Assembly (NCBI RefSeq): GCF_016888005.1
Contig: NZ_JAFDVE010000006.1
Location: 1-43,048 of the forward strand
Source of the DNA: Phycicoccus sp. CSK15P-2
GTDB taxonomy: Bacteria; Actinomycetota; Actinomycetes; Actinomycetales; Dermatophilaceae
Reading direction: 5' to 3'
Length of the DNA: 43,048 nt
The notes beneath the pieces were generated by a model. The model did not search any database. It worked only from the letters and a program-made list of their open reading frames with translations, and was not told the origin of the DNA. Numbering within the stretch: position 1 is the stretch's first letter; the number at the start of each line of letters is the position of its first letter. A program made the position numbers and the translations under genes. Positions 16,117 through 23,853 of the stretch are shown here, piece after piece.

Positions 16117-16162
16117 CGACCGAGCGGCCCACACCTCACAGGAGGTGCGGGCCGCTCGGTCG
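16117..16162. terminator. Bidirectional hairpin terminator
   Basis: 21-bp arms (16117-16137 and 16142-16162) with one mismatch and a 4-base loop lie between the convergent lipoprotein and DUF6458 genes. Confidence 0.8.
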
Positions 16163-16179
16163 TGCGGAGCGGGGTGCGC

Positions 16180-16434
16180 TCAGTGCGGGTCGACGTCGGT
16201 GCGGTCGACGCGGGTCCCCGTGTTCGGGTCGACATGGCTCTCGCGGGTCGTCGTCACGCCGCCGGTGCGCCGGTTGCCTGCCTGCATGAGGAAGGACAGG
16301 ACGATCGCGAGCACACCGCCGATCATGAGGATGACGCCGATCATGCTGAGGCTGATGCCCCCGACGGAGGCCGAGACGGCGAAGAACAGGATCGCACCGA
16401 GCACGATCAAGAAGATGCCGAGTCCGATGTACAT
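16180..16434 (-). CDS. DUF6458 family small membrane protein
   Basis: The 84-residue product has two hydrophobic helices ('GLGIFLIVLGAILFFAVSA' and 'MIGVILMIGGVLAIVLSFLM') with the short 'GGISL' turn typical of DUF6458, then a polar tail rich in Thr, Arg and Asp. The function of the family is unknown. AGGAGA precedes the ATG. It is probably a single-gene unit: the upstream 190 bases separate it from the FAD-oxidase gene on the same strand. Confidence 0.85.
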   Translation of the reverse strand: MYIGLGIFLIVLGAILFFAVSASVGGISLSMIGVILMIGGVLAIVLSFLMQAGNRRTGGVTTTRESHVDPNTGTRVDRTDVDPH

Positions 16435-16539
16435 GGGTTCTCCTCTGACAGGCGGGGGTCGGCGAACTCCTCGACCTTACCCGCGGAGATGCTCGACGTC
16501 GAACCTTTGTGCAGAGTGTCTGGGACGGGTTGCCGCAGG

Positions 16540-16612
16540 TCAGATGATGTCGCCGCCCTGGGCGTTCCGGTTGTGCAGCGCCGCGGCCGTGTTCTCGTCG
16601 TAGGGCGCACCA
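16540..16612 (-). other. Coding-like tail without a start
   Basis: On the minus strand a short stretch read in another frame than the FAD-oxidase encodes 'APYDENTAAALHNRNAQGGD' and then II-stop at 16540, with every third base G or C except few. No start codon or ribosome site is visible close by. It could be a gene remnant or chance. Confidence 0.25.
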
Positions 16613-16624
16613 GCCGCCGATGTC

Positions 16625-17989
16625 TCAGACGAAGGAGCCGGGGTTGAGGATGCCGTCCGGGTCGAGGGCCTGCTTGACCCGGCGGTTGAGGTCCATGACG
16701 TCCGCGCCGACCTGGTCCTCGAGGCATTCCTTCTTGAGCCGGCCCACGCCGTGCTCTCCGGTGATCGTCCCGCCGAGCGCGATGGCGGCGTGCATGATCT
16801 CGTCGAACGCGAGCCGGGCCCGCCGCTCGGAGTCGGCGTCCGCGGCGTCGTGGACGATCGCCGGATGGGTGTTGCCGTCGCCCGCGTGCGCGACGACCGG
16901 GATCTCCACGCCGTGGCGCCGCCCGATGGCCTCGACCCGCGCGAGCAGCTCCGGCAGCTGCGGCACGGGCACGCCGACGTCCTCGGGCAGCACGGCACCC
17001 CGCTGCTCGAGCGCCGTGAAGTGCACCCGGCGGGCCCGGACGAACATCTCGCCCTCCTCGGGGTCGTCCGTGGCGACCACGTCCTCGGCGCCGGCCAGCT
17101 CGCAGGCCGCCACGACGGCGGCGACCTCGTCCTCGCGTGCCGCGCCCGGGGCGTCGGTCTGCACGATGAGGAGGGCGCCGGCGTCGCGGTCCAGGCCCAT
17201 CGGCCGGAAGTCCTCGACCGCGTTGATGGACGCCTGGTCCATGAGCTCGACCATCGACGCCCGTACCGTCCGACCGAGCTCGACGACTGCTGCAGCGGCG
17301 GCCGCGACCGTCGGGAAGAGCGCGACGACCGTGGACGCGGGCTGCTGCGCGGGCACGAGACGCAGCACGGCCCTCGTGACGACGCCGAGGGTCCCCTCCG
17401 AGCCGACGAACAGCTTGAGCAGCGAGAGCCCCGCGACGTCCTTGACCCGCTTCCCACCGAGCGTGACGAGCGTGCCGTCGGCGAGCACGACGTCCATCCC
17501 GAGGACGTAGTCGGCCGTCACGCCGTACTTGACGCAGCACAGGCCGCCGGCGTTCGTCGCGATGTTGCCGCCGATCGAGGAGATCTCGAACGAGCTCGGG
17601 TCCGGTGGGTACCAGAGCCCCTCGGCCGCAGCCGCCTTCTTCACGTCGACGTTCAACGCGCCGGGCTCGACCACCGCCACGCGGGCCGCGGTGTCGATCT
17701 CGACGGCGGTCATCCGCTCCAGGCTCAGGGTGACGCAGCCGTCGACGGCCATCGAGCCACCCGAGAGGGACGTCCCCGCGCCGCGCGGGACGACGCCGAC
17801 ACCGTGCCGGGTGGCCCAGCGCAGGGTCTCCTGGACGTGCTCGGCCGTCTCGGCCCGCACGGCGGCGCGCGGGGTGCCGGCTCCGGCGTCGTGCGTCCAG
17901 TCGTGGCGGTACTTCTCGAGAGCCGCGGCATCGGTGGTCACGACCCCCTCGGGCAGCGCGGCCACGAGCTCCTCGACGACGTCGTCCAT
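16625..17989 (-). CDS. FAD-linked oxidase, GlcD/D-lactate dehydrogenase type
   Basis: Flavoprotein that oxidises a 2-hydroxy acid such as glycolate or D-lactate. The 454-residue product has the PCMH-type FAD-binding domain ('VVPRGAGTSLSGGSM', 'NIATNAGGLCCVKYG', 'LFVGSEGTLGVVTRAVLRL'). The FAD-oxidase C-terminal domain contains 'VVAHAGDGNTHP' and 'TGEHGVGRLKKECL', ending in the usual 'LDPDGILNPGSF'. These are diagnostic of the GlcD family; glycolate versus D-lactate cannot be decided. The ATG at 17989 fits the family N-terminus. Only a weak -10-like GAGAGT lies 6 bases upstream, so it may be leaderless. No GlcE/GlcF partner is adjacent, which favours a stand-alone enzyme. Confidence 0.9.
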   Translation of the reverse strand: MDDVVEELVAALPEGVVTTDAAALEKYRHDWTHDAGAGTPRAAVRAETAEHVQETLRWATRHGVGVVPRGAGTSLSGGSMAVDGCVTLSLERMTAVEIDTAARVAVVEPGALNVDVKKAAAAEGLWYPPDPSSFEISSIGGNIATNAGGLCCVKYGVTADYVLGMDVVLADGTLVTLGGKRVKDVAGLSLLKLFVGSEGTLGVVTRAVLRLVPAQQPASTVVALFPTVAAAAAAVVELGRTVRASMVELMDQASINAVEDFRPMGLDRDAGALLIVQTDAPGAAREDEVAAVVAACELAGAEDVVATDDPEEGEMFVRARRVHFTALEQRGAVLPEDVGVPVPQLPELLARVEAIGRRHGVEIPVVAHAGDGNTHPAIVHDAADADSERRARLAFDEIMHAAIALGGTITGEHGVGRLKKECLEDQVGADVMDLNRRVKQALDPDGILNPGSFV

Positions 17990-18128
17990 CCCCGTACTCT
18001 CGCACGGTCGGCATCTCCAGCACGGCTGTGAGGAACAGCCGCGGACCGTCGAAGCCGTTCGGTCGACGTCCTCCGTACGCGGAGCACTGTCGTACGCGAG
18101 AGGTATCGTGAGTCCAGGAGGTGCAGCC

Positions 18129-18350
18129 ATGGCAAAGGGACAGCACGTAGTGCCGTCGGGCGACGGTTGGGCGGTACGCAAGGCTGGTTCCGAGCGTGCG
18201 AGCGGGACCTACACGACGCAGAAGGAAGCCGTCTCCAAGGCCCGTCAAATTGCGAAGAACCAGCGGACGGAGCTTTACATCCACGGCAAGGACGGCAAGA
18301 TCCGCGAGCGGAGCTCGTTCGGGAACGACCCACATCCTCCCAAGAGGTAG
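18129..18350 (+). CDS. DUF2188 domain protein
   Basis: The 73-residue product is a full-length DUF2188 domain: 'HVVPSGDGWAVRKAGSERAS', 'TQKEAVSKARQIAKNQRTEL' and 'YIHGKDGKIRERSSFGNDPH'. The function of the domain is unknown; it is widespread in bacteria and phages. An AGGAGGTG ribosome site lies 6 bases before the ATG. The next gene starts 3 bases after the stop codon. Codon use is less GC-extreme than in the neighbours (for example AAATTGCG and TTTACATC), consistent with recent acquisition. Upstream, CGTACGCG occurs twice with a 17-base period (about 18069-18094), possibly a regulator site. Confidence 0.85.
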   Translation: MAKGQHVVPSGDGWAVRKAGSERASGTYTTQKEAVSKARQIAKNQRTELYIHGKDGKIRERSSFGNDPHPPKR

Positions 18351-18353
18351 TCG

Positions 18354-18992
18354 ATGGCGGGCGGGGGGCAGTTCGACGACAGCGTCTTCATCAACTGTCC
18401 GTTCGACCCAGAGTTTCGGCCGATCCTCGAGGCGATCCTCTTCTGTGTGCTCGACTGTGGCCTTCAGCCTCGGTTGTCCAGCGAGCGCCTCGACAGCGGG
18501 GAAGTCCGCCTCTCGAAGATCGTCGAGCTGATGAAGGAGTGCCGCTACTCGATCCATGATCTCAGTCGGGTGCAAGCCACCAAGAAGGGCGAGCACGCGC
18601 GTCTCAACATGCCCTTCGAGCTGGGCGTCGACTACGGCCTGGCCCTTGCCGGCACGCCGCCCCTTTCGTCCAAGCAACTGTTGGTGATCGCCGAGCAGCG
18701 GTATGAGTACCAGGTAGCGCTGTCGGACATCGCCGGCTGGGACATCCGGGCCCACGACGACGACTTCGAGCAGGCGATCAAGGAGGTCCGCCACTGGCTC
18801 GCGGCCAACAACCTGACGACTTCGTCTGCGAGTCGCATCGTCGGGAGGTACTTGGGATACCAGGAGTGGGATTACGAGCGATTGCTCGATGCGGGGTGGA
18901 GCGACGACGACATCCAAGAGCGACAGACACCTGAACTGCTCCAGGCCATGCGGGACTGGGTGGACGCCGGCCGACCGCTTTCACACCCTTAG
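18354..18992 (+). CDS. TIR-like / deoxyribosyltransferase-like protein of unknown function
   Basis: The 212-residue product starts with a Rossmann-like strand-helix unit ('VFINCPFDPEFRPILEAILF'), then 'RYSIHDLSRVQ', and a probable catalytic Glu in 'NMPFELGVDYGLALAG' (E89). That layout is typical of TIR domains and nucleoside 2-deoxyribosyltransferases, which act on NAD+ or nucleosides. 'SDIAGWDIRAHDDDFEQAI' follows, then a helical C-terminus with 'YERLLDAGWSDDDIQ'. I have seen similar uncharacterised bacterial proteins but know no name. It forms a two-gene unit with the DUF2188 gene. Codon use is less GC-rich than in neighbours. NADase or nucleosidase activity and a defence role are inferences. 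Confidence 0.65.
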   Translation: MAGGGQFDDSVFINCPFDPEFRPILEAILFCVLDCGLQPRLSSERLDSGEVRLSKIVELMKECRYSIHDLSRVQATKKGEHARLNMPFELGVDYGLALAGTPPLSSKQLLVIAEQRYEYQVALSDIAGWDIRAHDDDFEQAIKEVRHWLAANNLTTSSASRIVGRYLGYQEWDYERLLDAGWSDDDIQERQTPELLQAMRDWVDAGRPLSHP

Positions 18993-19057
18993 CCGGACCG
19001 CCTTCCGCCGACGCGTTCGCGTGGCGATCCGTGCGATCAACAGCCGCCCCTGACGGG

Positions 19058-19864
19058 TCAGAGCCGGCGGTCGGCGAGGACGGGAAAGGCGTCGCGGTAC
19101 TCGGCGGTGGCGGCGAGGTCGACGTCGACGGACAGGACCGTCTCGTCGGTGTGCGCGGCCTCGGCGAGGACCTCGCCCGTGGCCGAGACGACCTGGCTGT
19201 GGCCACCCATGGGGGTCCGGGCGTGGGTGCCGCCGGTGTTGCCCTGGACGACGACGCACTGGTTCTCGACGGCCCGCGCGCGTCCGAGCAGCGTCCAGTG
19301 CCCGACCCGGGCCAGCGGCCACGCGGCCGGGACGACGAGCAGCTCCGTGCCGGCCTCCTGCTGGCGGCGGTAGAGCTCGGGGAAGCGGAGGTCGTAGCAC
19401 GTCGACAGGCCGGTGCGGACCACGCCGCCGGCGCCGTCGGGGAGGTCGACGACCACGACGTCCTCGCCCGCCTCCATGAGCTTCGGCTCGCCGTTGCCGA
19501 AGCCGAAGCGGTGCACCTTGCGGTAGACGGCGAGGCGGGTTCCGTCGGCCGCGAGGACGAGCGAGGTGTTCGCGAGGTCGTTGCCGTCCGGCCCGGGCTC
19601 CGGCAGCCGCTCGACGAACGAGCCGGCGTGCAGCGTGCCCCCGACGGCCCGGGCGGCGTCCGTCATCGCCGCGGCCCACGGACCGTCGAGGGGCTGGGCC
19701 TCGGCGTCCCACCGGCGGTAGTCGAAGCCCGTGGGGGCCCAGAGCTCGGGCAGGACGACGAGGTCGTGCCCGGCCAGCCCGGCGACGAGGGCCGCGACCC
19801 GCTCGACCCGCGCGGCGAACGGCTCCTCGTCGTCGTAGGCCAGCTGGACGACGGCGATGCGCAT
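19058..19864 (-). CDS. Carbon-nitrogen hydrolase (nitrilase superfamily amidase)
   Basis: A 268-residue cytoplasmic amidase of the nitrilase superfamily. The Glu-Lys-Cys triad is visible: E40 in 'VVLPELWAPTG', K116 in 'YRKVHRFGFG' and C156 in 'STCYDLRFPELY'. 'NTGGTHARTPMGGHSQVVS' is the usual strand after the active site. The short single-domain form and the 'CYDLRFPE' motif resemble omega-amidase/Nit-like enzymes; the substrate is not known. The ATG at 19864 begins the typical 'MRIAVVQL'. The gene follows the CopD-CtaG gene with a gap of 32 bases and could be co-transcribed. Confidence 0.92.
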   Translation of the reverse strand: MRIAVVQLAYDDEEPFAARVERVAALVAGLAGHDLVVLPELWAPTGFDYRRWDAEAQPLDGPWAAAMTDAARAVGGTLHAGSFVERLPEPGPDGNDLANTSLVLAADGTRLAVYRKVHRFGFGNGEPKLMEAGEDVVVVDLPDGAGGVVRTGLSTCYDLRFPELYRRQQEAGTELLVVPAAWPLARVGHWTLLGRARAVENQCVVVQGNTGGTHARTPMGGHSQVVSATGEVLAEAAHTDETVLSVDVDLAATAEYRDAFPVLADRRL

Positions 19865-19896
19865 GCCCCCATCCTCGCAGCCGCCGGGCCGGCGGG

Positions 19897-21888
19897 TCAG
19901 CGGCCCTCGCGCTCCAGCCGCCGGGCCTCCTCGCGCAGCCGGCCCAGGTGCGCGTTGTACGCCTCGAGCTCGGCGTCGCCGTCCCGGTCCGCCTGCCGGT
20001 CGCGCCGCGCGGTCTCCCGGGTGTCGCTGCGGAACCACTGCACCGCGACGACGACGGCGAGCACGAGGGTCGGCGCCTCGCCGATGCCCCAGGCGATCTC
20101 GCCTGCGGTGTGCTGGTCGGCCAGCGGGTCCGGCCCCCAGGGCAGGTTGAGCGTCGTGAAGAAGTCCGGCGCGAGCAGGCTCTGCGAGCCGGTGAGCGCC
20201 ACCCCGAAGAACGCATGGAACGACACCGTCGCGAAGAGGATGACGAGCAGCGCCAGCGGGGACCAGCGCCGCACCCCCGGGTCGACCCCGATCATCACCC
20301 ACACGAACAGGTACCCGGTGAGCATGAAGTGGGCCATCATCAGCAGGTGCCCGGTGTGGGTCGTGAGCGCCAGGTCGAACAGCCCGGTGTAGTAGAACGC
20401 CGCGAGGCTGAAGAAGAACAGGGACGCCGCGAGCACCGGGTTGGACAGCACCCGCATCGCCCGCGAGTGCACCACCTCGAGCAGCACCTCGCGCGGCCCC
20501 CACGTCCGGTCCTGACGCGCCGGCAGGGACCGGAGGGCCAGCGTCACCGGCGCGGCCGGCACGAGGAGCAGCGGGACGGCCATCGCGACCGCCATGTGCA
20601 TGACCATGTGCGCGCTGAACAGCACCCGGCCCCAGATGCCCGGCGCACCGCATGTGGACCACACGAACAGCGCCCACCCGAGCACCCACAGGACGACGCG
20701 CAGCACCGGCCAGGCGTCGCCCCGACGCCACAGCCGCACGGCCCCGAGGACGTACAGGACGGAGGCGAGCACCGCGACCGCGATGAACAGCCAGTCCGGC
20801 CGGAACGCCGTGAGCCAGTCGGCGGACGAGACCGGGCCGGGGTCGGGGTAGCCGGTGAGCTCGAGGACCCGGCTCGGGTCGGGCACGGAGTCCGGGACGG
20901 GCGGCACGCTCCGCGCGAGGATCGCCGCCCAGCCCGTCGCCGCCCCCATGAGGGCGATCTCCCCGATGGCCAGCCGGGCGAACAGCCGGCCGTCACCGGG
21001 GTCCTTCGCGAGCCGTTCCACGATGACCTGCCGCTGCCGCCAGCCCAGCAGGGCCAGCAGGACCAGCGCCCCCACCTTGAGCTGGACGACGACGCCGTAG
21101 GCCGTGGCCAGCCCGTCCCGCGACCCGAGCCGGATGGCCGCCTGGAGCACGCCGGAGACCGCGACGAGGACGAAGGACCATGTCGCGAGGGTGGAGAACC
21201 GCGCGACGGCCGGGCCGAGGTCCTTGCCGAGCCGGGGCCGCAGGACGACCAGCGCGACGAGACCGCCGACCCAGACGGTCACCCCGAGGAGGTGCACGGC
21301 CAGGCCGTTGACGGCGTCCTCGTGGCTGGCCGACCCGGCGGCGTGCCCGGTGAGCGCCTGGACGACCACCCCGAACAGCGCCACGGCGGCGAGCCACGCC
21401 ATCGCCGCCCGGCCCTGCGCGAGGCGGGCGCCCACGGCCACGACGAGCGCGGCGAGGAGGGTGATCGTCAGGACGCGGGTGGTCTCCAGCGTCCACACGA
21501 ACGAGACGAGCTGGTCGAGCAGCCCCGGCTCGGTGAGGGGGGTGCCGGCGAGGTCGGCGAAGGTGAGGACGACCTGGAGCGCCGCGGCCGCCACCCAGCC
21601 GAGCCCGACCGTCCCCGCGAGGCGGGAGGCCTCGACCCGCCGGTCGGTACGCGCCCGCTCGGGCACGACGAAGGCCGCCATGAGGAGCAGCCCCACCACG
21701 GTGACCGCGGCCAGCGTGGCCACGGCGTCGACCACCGGCACGCCCCAGCGGACGAGGGGGCCCGGGTCGGCGAGGGCCAGCGGGGCGACGGCACCGGTGA
21801 CGAGGGCGGCCGGCGCGAGGGCGAGGAGGGCGGCACCGACGGCGACGACGAGGGGCCGTCCAGGGTCGATGCGCTCCGAGCCGGCCAT
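19897..21888 (-). CDS. CopD-CtaG fusion membrane protein (copper handling/cytochrome oxidase assembly)
   Basis: A 663-residue polytopic protein joining two families. The N-terminal half (about 1-330) is CopD-like, with helices and His-containing loops ('LTGHAAGSASHEDAVNGLAV', 'HLLGVTVWVGGLVAL'). The C-terminal half (about 360-640) is CtaG/caa3-type: 'FSAHMVMHMAVAMAVPLLLV', 'LTTHTGHLLMMAHFMLTGYL' and 'DQHTAGEIAWGIGEAPTLVL'. Both families move or deliver copper across the membrane. The fusion is known in actinobacteria and probably supplies Cu to cytochrome c oxidase. The start is ATG 21888, with TACGCT 6 bases upstream and no ribosome site. The final 40 residues are charged and cytoplasmic. 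Confidence 0.92.
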   Translation of the reverse strand: MAGSERIDPGRPLVVAVGAALLALAPAALVTGAVAPLALADPGPLVRWGVPVVDAVATLAAVTVVGLLLMAAFVVPERARTDRRVEASRLAGTVGLGWVAAAALQVVLTFADLAGTPLTEPGLLDQLVSFVWTLETTRVLTITLLAALVVAVGARLAQGRAAMAWLAAVALFGVVVQALTGHAAGSASHEDAVNGLAVHLLGVTVWVGGLVALVVLRPRLGKDLGPAVARFSTLATWSFVLVAVSGVLQAAIRLGSRDGLATAYGVVVQLKVGALVLLALLGWRQRQVIVERLAKDPGDGRLFARLAIGEIALMGAATGWAAILARSVPPVPDSVPDPSRVLELTGYPDPGPVSSADWLTAFRPDWLFIAVAVLASVLYVLGAVRLWRRGDAWPVLRVVLWVLGWALFVWSTCGAPGIWGRVLFSAHMVMHMAVAMAVPLLLVPAAPVTLALRSLPARQDRTWGPREVLLEVVHSRAMRVLSNPVLAASLFFFSLAAFYYTGLFDLALTTHTGHLLMMAHFMLTGYLFVWVMIGVDPGVRRWSPLALLVILFATVSFHAFFGVALTGSQSLLAPDFFTTLNLPWGPDPLADQHTAGEIAWGIGEAPTLVLAVVVAVQWFRSDTRETARRDRQADRDGDAELEAYNAHLGRLREEARRLEREGR

Positions 21889-21894
21889 GCGTCC

Positions 21895-21908
21895 AGCGTA
21901 GGTACTGT
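21895..21908. promoter_or_regulatory. Back-to-back leaderless -10 elements
   Basis: In the 26-base gap between divergent starts, the minus strand reads TACGCT (21900-21895) and the plus strand TACTGT (21903-21908). Each ends 6 bases before its ATG, so the -35 region of each promoter would lie inside the coding sequence of the other gene. Confidence 0.5.
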
Positions 21909-21914
21909 GGCGGC

Positions 21915-22763
21915 ATGTCGCTGCACCCCCCGGCACCGTCCACCTACCCCGAGACGGTCGACGCGTGGGCCCAGACGGTACGGGCCGTGGCCGACCTGGG
22001 GCGCACGATGCGCCCCGGTGACGCCGGGCTCGCCACCGACTGCCCCGGGTGGACGGTGCTCGACCAGCTCGCGCACGTCGCGAGCGCCGAAGCGGGTCTG
22101 GCGGGCGAGCGGGCGCCGGACGTCGACGTCAGCGGGTACGCGCACGTGCACGGGGAGTTCGCCACCTGGATCGAGCGGCTGCTCGAGGCCCGCCGAGGCC
22201 GAGACCTCGAGGACCTCCTGGACGAGATCGAGTGGCGGCTCGACGAGCGGCTCGGGGTGTACCGGGCCGACGGGGCCACCGGGGAGGAGCCGGCCCAGGG
22301 CCCGTTCGGCCCGACGACCCTCGCCGACCTCGTCGCCATCCGGACCTTCGACGTCTGGATGCACGAGCAGGACGTCCGCGAGGCCCTGGGGCGCCCCGGC
22401 GGGCTCGACACCGCGGCCGCCGCGCTGAGCGTCGACGTCCTGTTCCGGCAGCTGGGGAAGATCGTCGCGCGGACGGCCGGGATCGGGCCGGGGAACGCCG
22501 TCGTCCTCGACCTCACCGGCCCCACCGTCGGGCGGGCCGGCGTGCGCGTGGAGGAGCAGGACGGCCGGGCCGTCGGGGTTCCGCTGTTCACCGGCGACTC
22601 CGAGGAGCACCCCGACGTCGTCACCACGTCGCTGTCTATGTCCACGAGCGTCGCGATGCGCCTCGCAGGAGGGCGACGGCGCCCCGAGGACCTCCCCGTC
22701 ACGGTGTCTGGCGACGACGACGTCGCCCGCCGTGTCCTGGCGGCCCTCTCGATCACCCCCTGA
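21915..22763 (+). CDS. Maleylpyruvate isomerase family mycothiol-dependent enzyme
   Basis: A 282-residue DinB-like four-helix-bundle protein of the mycothiol-dependent family (TIGR03083 type). Family features are 'DCPGWTVLDQLAHVASAE' (metal-ligand His in LAHV), 'LVAIRTFDVWMHEQDVREAL' (second His pair, W-M-H-E-Q-D) and a C-terminal sterol-carrier-like domain. Mycothiol is an actinobacterial thiol, which supports the taxonomic call. The specific reaction is unknown; named members isomerise maleylpyruvate or transfer mycothiol. It probably lacks a leader (TACTGT 6 bases before the ATG). Confidence 0.88.
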   Translation: MSLHPPAPSTYPETVDAWAQTVRAVADLGRTMRPGDAGLATDCPGWTVLDQLAHVASAEAGLAGERAPDVDVSGYAHVHGEFATWIERLLEARRGRDLEDLLDEIEWRLDERLGVYRADGATGEEPAQGPFGPTTLADLVAIRTFDVWMHEQDVREALGRPGGLDTAAAALSVDVLFRQLGKIVARTAGIGPGNAVVLDLTGPTVGRAGVRVEEQDGRAVGVPLFTGDSEEHPDVVTTSLSMSTSVAMRLAGGRRRPEDLPVTVSGDDDVARRVLAALSITP

Positions 22764-22802
22764 CGCCCCGCTCCCCGACCGTCCACCCCCGCGAAGAGAC
22801 CC

Positions 22803-23279
22803 ATGACCACCTTCACGACCTCGACCCGCTCCGACGCCACCGTCTCCGCCTCGCCCGCCGAGGTCTGGACCGCGCTGACCGACCCGGACGTCGTGGCCCG
22901 CCTCACCCCGTTCCTCTCGCGCGTCGAGGAGCGCGGGGAGCACTGGGTGTGGGAGATGACGAAGGTGCCGGTGCTCGGCTCGAGCTTCTCTTTCGTCTTC
23001 ACCGAGCGGATGACCTTCGACGAGCCGACCCGCATCGAGTTCACCCACGACCCCGCGGCCGGGGCGTCCCACGAGTCCGCCGGGGTCGAGGGGTGGTACG
23101 CCCTCGACGGCCGCGGCGAGCACACGCACCTCGAGACCGCGATGTCCATCTGCGTCGACCTGCCGTTCCCCGGCATGGTGCGGCCGGCCGTCACGGCCGC
23201 GATGAAGGGCGTCGTGACCCTCATGGGCCAGCGGTTCTCGCAGAACCTCCTGAGGCACCTCGGCGCGAGCACCGTCTGA
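22803..23279 (+). CDS. SRPBCC family protein (DUF2505-like)
   Basis: The 158-residue product has the START/SRPBCC pattern: a first strand ending 'SASPAEVWTALTDPDVVARL', a central beta region and a long C-terminal helix ('AAMKGVVTLMGQRFSQNLLR'). Such domains bind hydrophobic ligands in a deep cavity; the ligand is unknown. GAAGAGA precedes the ATG. It lies 39 bases after the mycothiol-type gene on the same strand and is probably in the same transcript. Confidence 0.82.
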   Translation: MTTFTTSTRSDATVSASPAEVWTALTDPDVVARLTPFLSRVEERGEHWVWEMTKVPVLGSSFSFVFTERMTFDEPTRIEFTHDPAAGASHESAGVEGWYALDGRGEHTHLETAMSICVDLPFPGMVRPAVTAAMKGVVTLMGQRFSQNLLRHLGASTV

Positions 23280-23325
23280 GGGACGGGGCCGGGGGGTGGG
23301 ACCCGGCGTCGTCCGCCGTCGATTT

Positions 23326-23361
23326 GCTTGCTTGTAGCAAGCAGTTGTACGCTACAAGCAA
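23326..23361 (+). promoter_or_regulatory. Palindromic MarR operator
   Basis: TTGCTTGTAGC (23328-23338) and GCTACAAGCAA (23351-23361) form a perfect 11-bp dyad with a 12-base spacer. A second dyad, GCTTGC-TTGTA-GCAAGC (23326-23342), overlaps it. A plausible promoter (TTGCTT at 23324, TACGCT at 23348) lies within, so a bound repressor would block it. Confidence 0.7.
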
Positions 23362-23366
23362 ATGAC

Positions 23367-23376
23367 GGAAGGAGGG
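23367..23376 (+). promoter_or_regulatory. Ribosome binding site that sets the MarR start
   Basis: GGAAGGAGGG ends 6 bases before the ATG at 23383. It lies inside the sequence that would be coding if the upstream ATG at 23362 were used, so it favours the downstream start. Confidence 0.75.
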
Positions 23377-23382
23377 CGTGCG

Positions 23383-23853
23383 ATGGTCGGCAACGACGTG
23401 TCCACCCCGGAGGCCACCCTCGGCGACGAGCTCGTCCGGGTCTTCAAGCTGATGGGGGTCGCCCGCCAGCGGATGCCTCGACACCACCCACAGGTCGACC
23501 CGATGGCCTACCCCCTGCTCCACCACCTGCACCGCGGCCCCCTGCGGGTCTCGGCCCTGGCCGACGCCGTCCACGCCGACGTGTCCACCATCAGCCGCCA
23601 GGTGAGCACCCTCGTCGACCTCGGGTTCGTCACCCGGGGCCCCGACCCGGACGACGGCCGCGCCCAGGTCCTCTCCGCCACCGAGGAGGGCGCCGCCCTC
23701 CTCCGCGCGATCCGGGAGGGCCGCGAACGCTGGCTCCGGTCCCTCCTCTCCGACTGGTCCGAGGACGACGTGCGGTCCTTCACGGTGCATCTCGTACGAC
23801 TCGCCGACGACCTCGAGACATCTCTCTCCGACCCGGACAGGCAGACCCCATGA
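23383..23853 (+). CDS. MarR family transcriptional regulator
   Basis: A 156-residue winged-helix repressor. The DNA-binding core is 'LRVSALADAVHADVSTISRQ' followed by 'LVDLGFVTRGPDPDDGRAQV' (wing with the D-D-G-R motif), with long helices on either side for dimerisation. I chose the ATG at 23383 because of the strong ribosome site; ATG 23362 would add seven residues and abuts the operator. It overlaps the downstream exporter gene by 4 bases (ATGA). The arrangement is the standard one in which a MarR protein represses itself and an adjacent drug exporter until a ligand binds. Confidence 0.92.
   Translation: MVGNDVSTPEATLGDELVRVFKLMGVARQRMPRHHPQVDPMAYPLLHHLHRGPLRVSALADAVHADVSTISRQVSTLVDLGFVTRGPDPDDGRAQVLSATEEGAALLRAIREGRERWLRSLLSDWSEDDVRSFTVHLVRLADDLETSLSDPDRQTP

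Noticed and set aside
19948-22428. Long plus-strand frame through the CopD-CtaG gene
   Set aside because: Its translation is a charged Arg/Glu/His-rich string typical of the complement of a membrane-protein gene, and the minus strand encodes clear CopD and CtaG motifs.
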